NCBI RefSeq assembly: GCF_000525835.1
Contig: NZ_AODD01000002.1
Location: 62,001 to 126,000, forward strand
Direction: 5' to 3'
Length of the DNA stretch: 64,000 nucleotides
Source: Listeria grandensis FSL F6-0971
GTDB taxonomy: Bacteria > Bacillota > Bacilli > Lactobacillales > Listeriaceae
In this document: positions 56,843 to 64,000 of the stretch, in pieces
How the letters are laid out: each line of letters starts with the position of its first letter
Numbering within the stretch: position 1 is the first letter of the stretch
Program-made: the position numbers and the translations under genes
The notes under the pieces: model-generated
Told to the model about the DNA's origin: nothing
Database searches by the model: none
Seen by the model: only the letters and a program-made list of their open reading frames with translations

Positions 56843-57808
56843 ATGAAACTTAATTTTCTATATTCTAATATTCAGGCGGATGTAGCGGCGATTGAGGACG
56901 AGTTGCAAGTAGCTGTAGCATCCGAGCAGGCACCGCTGATTGAGGAGGCTGCACGACAACTTTTAGCTGCTGGGGGCAAGCGAATTAGACCGATTTTTGT
57001 TTGTTTAACAGCACGCCTCGGTCAGTTTCAGTGGAATCAAGTAGAGCAAGCGGCTGTCGCGGTTGAATTAATACATATGGCGTCGATTGTGCATGATGAT
57101 GTGGTAGATGATGCGGATGTAAGGCGTGGTCGGCCGACGATTAAGTCAAAATGGGGAAACCATGTTGCGATGTATACGGGAGATTTTTTGTTTGCGAAAT
57201 CGTTGGAATACATGACCAAAATCGCGGACCCAGAAGCGCACCGTGTGCTTTCCAAAGTAACCGTGGAACTCGCAGTTGGTGAGATCGAGCAACTACGGGC
57301 CAAATACGATTTTAATCAAAATGTGCGAACCTATCTGCGGCGAATTAAGCGTAAAACGGCACTTTTGATTGCGGCTAGTTGTCAATTGGGCGGCATCGTG
57401 GCGCAACTGGATCCGAAACTACACAGGAAGCTATTCTTATTTGGTTATTATGTTGGCATGTCATTTCAAATCACGGATGATATTTTAGATTTTACAGGGT
57501 CGGAGAAATCGCTCGGTAAGCCGGCTGGAGAGGATTTACGCCAAGGTAATATTACCTTGCCAGTCTTTTTCGCGATGGAGGATGAGGCTTTGAAGTCGCG
57601 TTTACATCAAATCACAGAAGAGACGCAAAGAGCAGAGATGCAGGCATTTATTGCAGCGGTGAGGGCATCAGGTGCTATTGAGAAGTCGGAAGTAATTGCA
57701 GAAAGCTATTTGCAAAAAGCGGTCGCTATTCTAGACGAGTTTCCGCCAGCAAAAGAACTCAAGCCATTAAAGCAAATCGTGCAATTTTTGGACAAGCGAA
57801 AATACTAG
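56843..57808 (+). CDS. hepT: Heptaprenyl diphosphate synthase, component II
   Basis: A 321-residue trans-prenyltransferase, the catalytic subunit. The first aspartate-rich motif is [18 protein letters not shown] and the second [21 protein letters not shown] marks the diphosphate-binding site. It elongates farnesyl diphosphate to the C35 chain with HepS. I use the ATG with AGGTGGGG 5-6 bases upstream; a GTG three codons earlier lies on that site. Confidence 0.94.
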   Translation: MKLNFLYSNIQADVAAIEDELQVAVASEQAPLIEEAARQLLAAGGKRIRPIFVCLTARLGQFQWNQVEQAAVAVELIHMASIVHDDVVDDADVRRGRPTIKSKWGNHVAMYTGDFLFAKSLEYMTKIADPEAHRVLSKVTVELAVGEIEQLRAKYDFNQNVRTYLRRIKRKTALLIAASCQLGGIVAQLDPKLHRKLFLFGYYVGMSFQITDDILDFTGSEKSLGKPAGEDLRQGNITLPVFFAMEDEALKSRLHQITEETQRAEMQAFIAAVRASGAIEKSEVIAESYLQKAVAILDEFPPAKELKPLKQIVQFLDKRKY

Positions 57809-57819
57809 GAGGTAGAGGC

Positions 57820-58263
57820 ATGGAAAGAACGTATGTGATGGTAAAACCGGATGGTGTCGCGCGCGGGTTAATCGGTGAGGTCGTGTCGCGCTTGGAGAAA
57901 AAAGGATTGACACTCGTTGGCGCAAAACTGATGCGAATCGATGAAGCATTGGCAACACAGCATTATGCAGAACATGTCGGTAAGGCTTTTTTTCCAGATT
58001 TGTTGGCTTTTATTACATCGGGTCCAGTATTTGCCATGGTTTGGGAAGGTGACGAAGCGGTTGCGATGGCGCGTTTAATGATGGGGAAAACGAACCCTTT
58101 AGAGGCTGAACAAGGAACAATTCGCGGAGACTTTGCGGTACATATGAATCGGAATGTGATTCATGGTTCGGATTCAGCCGAAAGTGCCAAACGTGAAATA
58201 GGGCTATTTTTTAATGATGCAGAACTACTATCATATGAGAAGGCCATCGATGTGTGGTTATAA
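57820..58263 (+). CDS. ndk: Nucleoside diphosphate kinase
   Basis: A 147-residue kinase that equilibrates nucleoside di- and triphosphates. [28 protein letters not shown] is the N-terminal pattern and the phosphorylated histidine is in [14 protein letters not shown]. The length is normal. It is 11 bases after hepT, in the menaquinone operon. Confidence 0.95.
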   Translation: MERTYVMVKPDGVARGLIGEVVSRLEKKGLTLVGAKLMRIDEALATQHYAEHVGKAFFPDLLAFITSGPVFAMVWEGDEAVAMARLMMGKTNPLEAEQGTIRGDFAVHMNRNVIHGSDSAESAKREIGLFFNDAELLSYEKAIDVWL

Positions 58264-58283
58264 ATTGGATAAGGAATAGGCTG

Positions 58284-58306
58284 GCACATGGGAAATTCTC
58301 GTGTGC
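58284..58306 (+). terminator. Possible weak terminator after ndk
   Basis: GCACATGGG pairs with CTCGTGTGC with one mismatch and a wobble; the T tail is interrupted (TTTCGTTTT). Confidence 0.4.
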
Positions 58307-58423
58307 TTTCGTTTTCCCTGTTTACGCAACGGAGGAATTATGATATGATATTACACATATACTTTAAAGCGCTAAACTATTTTAGGTTATAATATAAAAA
58401 AGCATAGAGAGGAAGGAAAGAAA

Positions 58424-59590
58424 ATGAGATATTTAACGGCGGGAGAATCGCATGGTCCAGGACTTACGACAATTATTGAGGGCTTACCAGCAGGGATGCC
58501 TCTTTTAGCGGAGGATATTAATAAAGAATTAACAAGACGTCAAGGTGGGCACGGACGGGGAGCACGAATGCGGATTGAAACGGATCGCGCGCAAATTTCT
58601 GCGGGGATTCGTCATGGAAAAACGATGGGATCACCTGTTGCGATTTTTGTCGAAAATAAAGATTGGAAAAAATGGGAAACGGTGATGAGTATTGAACCAG
58701 TTCCAGCGGAGAAAGAAGCGTCGCGTAAAGTGTCGCGTCCACGCCCAGGCCATGCGGATTTGGTCGGTGGAATGAAATATGGGCATCGTGATATGCGAAA
58801 TGTGTTGGAGCGTTCTTCAGCACGTGAAACAACGGTGCGTGTAGCTGCTGGTGCGATTGCGAAGAAGCTGTTACTTGAACTTGGAATCGAAGTTGCAGGA
58901 CATGTGCTGGAAATTGGCGGCATACGTGCAGAGTTGACGCGAGATTATTCCATTAAGGAGATCCAAGAGATTTCCGAAGCGTCTTCGGTGCGTTGTTTGG
59001 ATACGGCTAAAGAAGAGGAAATGAAGCAAAAAATCGATGACGCGAAGAAAAACGGTGACACAATTGGTGGTATAGTCGAAGTCGTGGTTGGCGGTGTGCC
59101 GGCTGGGCTTGGAAGCTACGTGCAGTGGGACCGGAAACTGGATGCCAAAATTGCACAGGCAATCGTGAGTATCAATGCATTTAAAGGTGCGGAGTTTGGT
59201 GTGGGCTTTGAGGCGGCACGCAAACCGGGCAGTGAAGTTATGGATGAGATTCTGTGGTCGGAAGAAGACGGCTATACGAGACGTACGAACAATCTTGGTG
59301 GCTTTGAAGGCGGTATGACAAATGGAATGCCGATCGTGGTTCGCGGTGTCATGAAGCCAATTCCGACACTTTATAAGCCGCTTCAAAGTGTAGACATTGA
59401 TTCGAAGGAAGTCTTTAATGCGAGCGTGGAGCGTTCTGATAGTTGCGCGGTTCCTGCGGCAAGCGTTGTGGCAGAAGCCGTTGTGGCATGGGAAGTAGCG
59501 CAAGCAGTGTTAGACAAATTTGATAGCGATCGTTTTGATGTGCTTCGGGCGCATGTGGAAGAGCATCGCGCAATGACGAAGGAGTTTTAA
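58424..59590 (+). CDS. aroC: Chorismate synthase
   Basis: A 388-residue FMN-dependent enzyme that makes chorismate from [28 protein letters not shown], then [11 protein letters not shown] and [39 protein letters not shown] and the C-terminal R-S-D-S-C-A-V-P-A block are all family signatures. It begins the aromatic run with a TTATAAT-type -10 at 58388-58393 and a poor -35. Named aroF in Bacillus. Its stop overlaps the aroB start. Confidence 0.95.
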   Translation: MRYLTAGESHGPGLTTIIEGLPAGMPLLAEDINKELTRRQGGHGRGARMRIETDRAQISAGIRHGKTMGSPVAIFVENKDWKKWETVMSIEPVPAEKEASRKVSRPRPGHADLVGGMKYGHRDMRNVLERSSARETTVRVAAGAIAKKLLLELGIEVAGHVLEIGGIRAELTRDYSIKEIQEISEASSVRCLDTAKEEEMKQKIDDAKKNGDTIGGIVEVVVGGVPAGLGSYVQWDRKLDAKIAQAIVSINAFKGAEFGVGFEAARKPGSEVMDEILWSEEDGYTRRTNNLGGFEGGMTNGMPIVVRGVMKPIPTLYKPLQSVDIDSKEVFNASVERSDSCAVPAASVVAEAVVAWEVAQAVLDKFDSDRFDVLRAHVEEHRAMTKEF

Positions 59591-60684
59591 TGATGGCAGA
59601 AATCACTGTAACGACGAAGGATAAAGTATACCCAGTCTATATTAGCCAAAATGCGTTACATGAGCAGGCGGAGCATCTACTCGCTGAACTTGGCAGATTT
59701 TCGAAAGTGTTTGTGATGACGGATGAAAATGTGGCGAAATCGCATATGGAAAAAATCGATGAGCTACTAGCGCCTCTTCCGAATGTGTCGTACTATGTGA
59801 CGCCTGCCGGTGAAGTTGCTAAGACGTTTGCCGTATATGAAGATGCGATGACAAAAGCGATTCAAGTTGGTTTGGATCGCAAGTCGGTGTTGCTTGCTTT
59901 TGGCGGAGGTGTGATTGGTGACCTTGGTGGGTTTGTTGCCGCCACATATATGCGAGGCATCGCGTTTTATCAAATCCCAACGACAGTTTTGGCGCATGAT
60001 AGTGCCGTCGGAGGAAAAGTAGCGATTAATCATCCGCTCGGCAAAAATATGGTGGGGAATTTTTATCAACCAGAAGCAGTGATTTATGATACGTCTTTAC
60101 TCGGTACGCTTTCTGAGCGTGAAATGCGCTCGGGTTTCGCAGAGTTGGTGAAGCATGCGCTGATTCAAGACCCTGCTTTACTCGTGGAATTAATGGCAAC
60201 ATACCAAGTGCCAATGGATCTGTACCGCGTAGACTTAACGCCTTATTTGGCACGTGGCATCGAGATAAAAGCAGCGATCGTATCACAAGACGAGACAGAG
60301 CAAGGTGTGCGTGCGTTTCTTAATTTTGGACATACGATGGGGCACGCCATTGAAGCGTACGGTGAGTTTGGCAAATGGCTTCACGGCGAGTCGATTACAT
60401 TTGGGATGATTTACGCGCTAGATATGAGTGAGCGGTTGCTCGGTCTTACTTTTGATAAAGAGGCGCTGTTAACATGGCTGGCAGGATTAGGGTACGATGT
60501 GCAGCTGCCAGTAGGCCTAGACTTCGATGTATTGTTAGAAAATATGAAGCACGATAAAAAAACGGCGTTCAATGAAATTACGATGATCTTGCTTGAAGAA
60601 ATTGGCAAACCGAAAATTCAAAAAGTATCGGATGATGTGATAGCAGAAACGTTTAGACGACTTAGTCAGGAGGGACAAGCATGA
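59590..60684 (+). CDS. aroB: 3-dehydroquinate synthase
   Basis: A 364-residue NAD and zinc enzyme that closes DAHP to dehydroquinate. AFGGGVIGDLGGFVAATYMRGIAFYQIPTTVLAHDSAVGGKVAINHPLGKN is the NAD and substrate block, and FLNFGHTMGHAIEAYGEFGKWLHGE holds the zinc histidines. Two adjacent ATGs are possible starts; the first overlaps the aroC stop (TAATG). Its stop overlaps aroH by four bases. Confidence 0.95.
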   Translation: MMAEITVTTKDKVYPVYISQNALHEQAEHLLAELGRFSKVFVMTDENVAKSHMEKIDELLAPLPNVSYYVTPAGEVAKTFAVYEDAMTKAIQVGLDRKSVLLAFGGGVIGDLGGFVAATYMRGIAFYQIPTTVLAHDSAVGGKVAINHPLGKNMVGNFYQPEAVIYDTSLLGTLSEREMRSGFAELVKHALIQDPALLVELMATYQVPMDLYRVDLTPYLARGIEIKAAIVSQDETEQGVRAFLNFGHTMGHAIEAYGEFGKWLHGESITFGMIYALDMSERLLGLTFDKEALLTWLAGLGYDVQLPVGLDFDVLLENMKHDKKTAFNEITMILLEEIGKPKIQKVSDDVIAETFRRLSQEGQA

Positions 60685-61046
60685 TTAGAGGTATTAGAGG
60701 AGCAACAACGGTGACGGAAAACACGCCAGAAGCAATTTACCAGGCTTCGGTAGCCCTATTTGAGACGATTGTGACGAAAAACAACGTAACCCCCGAAGCT
60801 ATTTCATCGGTGCTGGTATCGGTGACGAGTGATATTGATGCGGCATTTCCGGCTAAGCCTATTCGCGAACTTGCGGGTTTCCAATATGTGCCGATCATGG
60901 GCGTGACGGAAATTCCGGTTCCAGGTGCGCTTGCGATGTGTATTCGTTTAATGGTGAGCGCCGAGGTCGGTGAAACGGCGCAACAAGATGTCGTACATGT
61001 TTATTTAGAAGGTGCGCGCGTTTTGCGACCAGATTTGGCGGAGTAG
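60681..61046 (+). CDS. aroH: Chorismate mutase, AroH class
   Basis: A 121-residue trimeric mutase that turns chorismate into prephenate. MIRGIRGATTVTENT has the active-site Arg7, the middle MGVTEIPVPGALAMCIRLMV has Glu and Arg90, and VVHVYLEGARVLRPDL has Tyr108. It is the simple monofunctional form of Bacillus, distinct from the AroQ domain fused to DAHP synthase. Confidence 0.94.
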   Translation: MIRGIRGATTVTENTPEAIYQASVALFETIVTKNNVTPEAISSVLVSVTSDIDAAFPAKPIRELAGFQYVPIMGVTEIPVPGALAMCIRLMVSAEVGETAQQDVVHVYLEGARVLRPDLAE

Positions 61047-61061
61047 AGAGGAGCGGGAACG

Positions 61062-62147
61062 ATGAAATGGAAATCGACATTAACAGGATTGCATTCTTAT
61101 AAACCTGGCAAGCGGGAAGAGCAAGTCATGGCGGAACTAGGCCTTACAGAAATCACAAAGCTATCTTCGAATGAAAATCCACATGGTGTTTCGAAACAAG
61201 TAGCGGCTTATTTGGAGCAAGTGGATGTGAGCCTTGAGATTTATCCGGATGGTTGGGCGTCAGACTTACGGACGCAACTTGCAACGCATCACGGTGTGAA
61301 AGAGGAGGAACTTGTTTTTACAAGCGGTGTCGATGAATTAATCGCGCTTTTGTCGCGGACGCTCTTATCTCCGGCAACGAGCACTGTCATGGCAACACCG
61401 ACATTTCCGCAGTATCGTCAGAATGCGTGTATTGAAGGCGCAGAAGTGCGTGAAATTGAACTAACAGAGAACGGCGACCATGATTTACCATCGATGCTGG
61501 CAGCTATTGATGATACAACAAGTATCGTATGGCTTTGCAACCCGAATAATCCGACTGGTAATTACATAGCGCTGAACGAGATTGTTGCCTTTTTGCATCA
61601 AGTTCCAAAAGATGTGCTTGTTGTATTGGATGAGGCGTATATCGAGTACGTCGAACCGCAACCAGAGACGCACACAGCGCTGATTTACGAATTTGAAAAC
61701 CTGATTATCACGCGCACATTTAGCAAAATTTATGGATTAGCAAGCTCGCGTGTCGGGTATGGTATCGCAAACGCTGCGATTATCAGCCAAATCAATATTG
61801 TGCGTCCGCCGTTTAATACCACAACAATGGGGCAAAAGTTGGCGCAAATCGCACTGGCTGATCAAGCTTTCATTGAAAAGTGTCGGACGGAGAATGCTGC
61901 TGGAAGAAAACAATACGAAACGTTTGCGGCAAAAAATGAAGCTGTTTTTGTATATCCGTCACAAGGAAATTTTGTGCTAGTGGATATTGGTAAGCCGGCT
62001 GATGAGGTTTTCGGCTATTTAGAAAAGAACGGCTATATCGTGCGTTCTGGTTCGGCGCTCGGCTTTCCAACGGCAGTCCGGATAACGGTGGGAACGAAAG
62101 CTCAGAACGCAGCGGTGATCGCATTGTTACAAGAATTAGTGAAGTAA
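61062..62147 (+). CDS. hisC: Histidinol-phosphate / aromatic aminotransferase
   Basis: A 361-residue class I/II PLP aminotransferase. [10 protein letters not shown] near the start, [21 protein letters not shown] and the PLP lysine in [17 protein letters not shown] are all seen. In Bacillus and Listeria the hisC between aroH/trp and tyrA serves both histidine and Phe/Tyr synthesis. The location here between aroH and tyrA supports an aromatic role. Confidence 0.92.
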   Translation: MKWKSTLTGLHSYKPGKREEQVMAELGLTEITKLSSNENPHGVSKQVAAYLEQVDVSLEIYPDGWASDLRTQLATHHGVKEEELVFTSGVDELIALLSRTLLSPATSTVMATPTFPQYRQNACIEGAEVREIELTENGDHDLPSMLAAIDDTTSIVWLCNPNNPTGNYIALNEIVAFLHQVPKDVLVVLDEAYIEYVEPQPETHTALIYEFENLIITRTFSKIYGLASSRVGYGIANAAIISQINIVRPPFNTTTMGQKLAQIALADQAFIEKCRTENAAGRKQYETFAAKNEAVFVYPSQGNFVLVDIGKPADEVFGYLEKNGYIVRSGSALGFPTAVRITVGTKAQNAAVIALLQELVK

Positions 62148-62159
62148 GGGGTTTTTGAG

Positions 62160-63260
62160 ATGAAAGGAACAGTCGTTATCGTCGGACTTGGTCTGATTGG
62201 GGGATCTATCGCACTTTGTATTCGTGCGAGACATCCGCAGGCACATATTATTGGCGTCGATATTTCAGAACAGACGATTTTATCAGGAGATTCGCTTGGT
62301 ATCATCGATGAAGGAACGACGAATTTAGCGGACGTGGTTGCGCGCGCTGATCTACTCATTTTTTGTTGTCCAGTGCAGCAAACAGAACGCTTCTTGGCGG
62401 AATTGCCAACCTATCCGCTGAAAAAAGATCTGCTGATTACAGATACGGGAAGTACAAAAATGCGTGTGATGGAGCATGCGACGGCTGTTCAAGAAGCTGG
62501 TTATACGTTTATCGGTGGGCATCCGATGGCTGGTTCTCATAAAAGTGGCGTGACGGCGGCGAAATCGTTGTTGTTTGAGAACGCCTATTATTTATTAACG
62601 CCAAGCGCTGAGGAAGATCCGAAGCATGTCGCGGCGCTAAGATTTTGGCTGGAAGGCACGAATGCTAAATTTTTGGAGTTATCGGCGCAGGAGCATGACC
62701 ATATTACAGGTATGCTGAGCCATTTACCGCATATCGTGGCGGCGGCACTTGTCAACCAGACGAGTGATTTCACGCAAGAGCATCCTGCTGCGTTTCGGTT
62801 AGCCGCGGGTGGCTTTCGGGACATAACACGGATTGCCTCTTCTGATCCAACGATGTGGACAGATATTTCGCTTTCCAATAAAGAAACCTTACGCGAACTG
62901 CTTGGAAATTGGCGCGATGGCATGAATGACGCGATTGACATGCTAGAGCGAGAAGATAGCACAGCGATTTATCAATTTTTTGATACAGCAAAAGAGTTTC
63001 GCGACTCGTTGCCGGTGCATCAAGAAGGCGCGATTCCGTCTTTCTACGATCTCTTTGTAGACGTTCCCGATTATCCAGGGGTCATTTCAGAAGTTACCGG
63101 TTTTCTGGCGCAAGAAGAAATCAGTTTGATTAATATTAAAATTCTAGAAACACGCGAGGACATCATGGGGATTTTGCAGATTACGTTCCAAAATGAAAAA
63201 GACCGAGAACGGGCAAAGCGTTGTATCGAGAAATATAGCCATTATCAATGCCATTTTTAA
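62160..63260 (+). CDS. tyrA: Prephenate dehydrogenase with ACT domain
   Basis: A 366-residue enzyme that makes 4-hydroxyphenylpyruvate. The NAD motif is VVIVGLGLIGGSIALCIRA, FIGGHPMAGSHKSGV the active-site region with the conserved histidine, and GMLSHLPHIVAAALVN follows. A C-terminal ACT domain (about residues 295-366: FYDLFVDVPDYPGVISEVTGFLAQEEISLINIKI) suggests feedback control by an amino acid such as tyrosine. Good ribosome site AAGGGG before the ATG. Confidence 0.94.
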   Translation: MKGTVVIVGLGLIGGSIALCIRARHPQAHIIGVDISEQTILSGDSLGIIDEGTTNLADVVARADLLIFCCPVQQTERFLAELPTYPLKKDLLITDTGSTKMRVMEHATAVQEAGYTFIGGHPMAGSHKSGVTAAKSLLFENAYYLLTPSAEEDPKHVAALRFWLEGTNAKFLELSAQEHDHITGMLSHLPHIVAAALVNQTSDFTQEHPAAFRLAAGGFRDITRIASSDPTMWTDISLSNKETLRELLGNWRDGMNDAIDMLEREDSTAIYQFFDTAKEFRDSLPVHQEGAIPSFYDLFVDVPDYPGVISEVTGFLAQEEISLINIKILETREDIMGILQITFQNEKDRERAKRCIEKYSHYQCHF

Positions 63261-63272
63261 AGGAGGATCACG

Positions 63273-64000
63273 ATGCAGTTAGTGACGAATAAACAAGGAT
63301 TACATGGGACGATTCGCGTTCCTGGAGATAAATCGATTTCCCACCGAAGCATTATGTTTGGCACACTCGCAGATGGGAAAACGACGGTGACCAACTTTTT
63401 AAAAGGGGAAGATTGCCTGAGCACGATCGGTGTGTTCCGCGCGCTTGGTGTGTCGATTGAAGAGTCTGAAAACCAAATTGTGGTACATGGAAAAGGTTGG
63501 GACGGCTTACAAAAACCAACTGAAAAGCTTGATGTGGGTAATTCTGGGACAACGATTCGCTTGATGTTAGGCATTTTAGCAGGGCGCGCGTTTGAGGCTA
63601 CCATAGCAGGGGATGCGTCGATTGCCAAACGTCCGATGGGGCGCGTGATGACACCACTTCGCGAAATGGGTGCTGTTTTTGAGGCAAAAGAAGCAAATTT
63701 TGCGCCGGTGAAAGTAACCGGTACGACGCTTAAACCTATCGAGTATACGCTTCCTGTTGCGAGTGCCCAAGTAAAGAGCGCTATTATTTTTGCGGCGTTA
63801 CAAGCAGAAGGCGAAACAACGATTATCGAAAAAGAAAAAACACGCGATCATACCGAGCAGATGATTCGTCAATTTGGTGGCAAGATCGAGGTCGATGATT
63901 TAACCATTCGTGTTTCTGGCGGTCAGAAATTTAGCGGACAAACCGTGGTTGTTCCTGGAGATATTTCGTCTGCTGCATTTTTCATCGTTGCCGGTTTGAT
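63273..64000 (+). CDS. aroA: EPSP synthase (3-phosphoshikimate 1-carboxyvinyltransferase), N-terminal part
   Basis: The frame is open to the end of the window, giving the first 242 residues. [24 protein letters not shown] holds the phosphate-binding lysine and serine, and [19 protein letters not shown] is the PEP-binding motif. [21 protein letters not shown] and [13 protein letters not shown], both substrate-binding, also fit. AAAGGAGG lies about 8 bases before the ATG. Usual length is about 430 residues, so some 190 are beyond the window. Called aroE in Bacillus. Confidence 0.95.
   Translation, partial: MQLVTNKQGLHGTIRVPGDKSISHRSIMFGTLADGKTTVTNFLKGEDCLSTIGVFRALGVSIEESENQIVVHGKGWDGLQKPTEKLDVGNSGTTIRLMLGILAGRAFEATIAGDASIAKRPMGRVMTPLREMGAVFEAKEANFAPVKVTGTTLKPIEYTLPVASAQVKSAIIFAALQAEGETTIIEKEKTRDHTEQMIRQFGGKIEVDDLTIRVSGGQKFSGQTVVVPGDISSAAFFIVAGL

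Noticed and set aside
58871-59503. Open frame of 210 codons on the minus strand inside aroC
   Set aside because: Fully antisense to a well-conserved gene, Cys/His/Arg-rich composition typical of a shadow frame, no ribosome site.

Overview
The window is a stretch of core chromosome from a low-to-mid-GC Firmicute that is very probably Listeria or a close Listeriaceae relative. Gene order carries the argument. From memory, the runs dapF…cspB…ilvA-leuDCBA-ilvCNBD, zwf-rnz, telA/xpaC, yumC-fhuCDBG-fur-xerD-punA-lysA-scpAB-rluB-resDE, ribU-fer-ypbB-recQ-ypbD-ypbE, and cmk-rpsA-der-gpsA-hup-folE-hepS-menG-hepT-ndk-aroC-aroB-aroH-hisC-tyrA-aroA follow the L. monocytogenes backbone (about lmo2018 down to lmo1923). 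Several accessory blocks of that genome are missing. ResDE without resABC, and hup-folE without mtrB, also fit Listeria better than Bacillus. The species cannot be fixed from the sequence alone.

Layout. 1-1.7 kb: the 3' end of dapF, a PAP2 phosphatase and a cold-shock gene with a long structured leader. 1.8-13.1 kb, minus strand: one nine-gene branched-chain amino acid operon. Its strong promoter is followed by a ribosome-dependent attenuator with a 15-residue leader peptide that ends in Val-Ile-Thr-Ile-Leu-Leu-Leu codons, and a CodY-like box sits at the promoter. 13.3-26.9 kb: a mixed accessory/housekeeping stretch. It holds two acetyltransferases, a DUF6884 protein, a 46-residue membrane protein, YueI, zwf, rnz, a short-chain dehydrogenase, dinB, telA/xpaC, a Nudix hydrolase, a VOC protein, an ABC-2 exporter with its own TetR regulator and twin operators, and a protein made only of HNH-type repeats. 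26.9-32.6 kb: a divergent Fur-controlled siderophore uptake locus, then fur with PerR-type boxes. 32.7-41.7 kb: xerD, punA, lysA, the condensin partners scpA/scpB, rluB and the redox two-component system resDE. 41.7-49 kb: an FMN riboswitch with ribU, ferredoxin, the conserved ypbB-recQ-ypbD-ypbE cluster, asparaginase and cmk. 49-64 kb: rpsA, der, gpsA, a tyrosine phosphatase, hup, folE, menaquinone synthesis, ndk and the aromatic amino acid genes up to a truncated aroA.

The strongest oddity is technical or evolutionary. Seven genes between 14.8 and 45.8 kb (yueI, the ABC permease, fhuG, scpB, rluB, recQ, ypbD) are each interrupted by exactly one single-base frameshift. Several of these fall in poly-A runs, and both halves of each protein are otherwise intact. 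Sequencing or assembly error is the likeliest cause. I see no tRNA or rRNA gene, CRISPR array, insertion sequence or prophage, and no clear new multi-gene system. The items most worth following are the ilv attenuator, the TetR twin operators, the palindrome around the folE promoter, the HNH-repeat protein and the small membrane protein.
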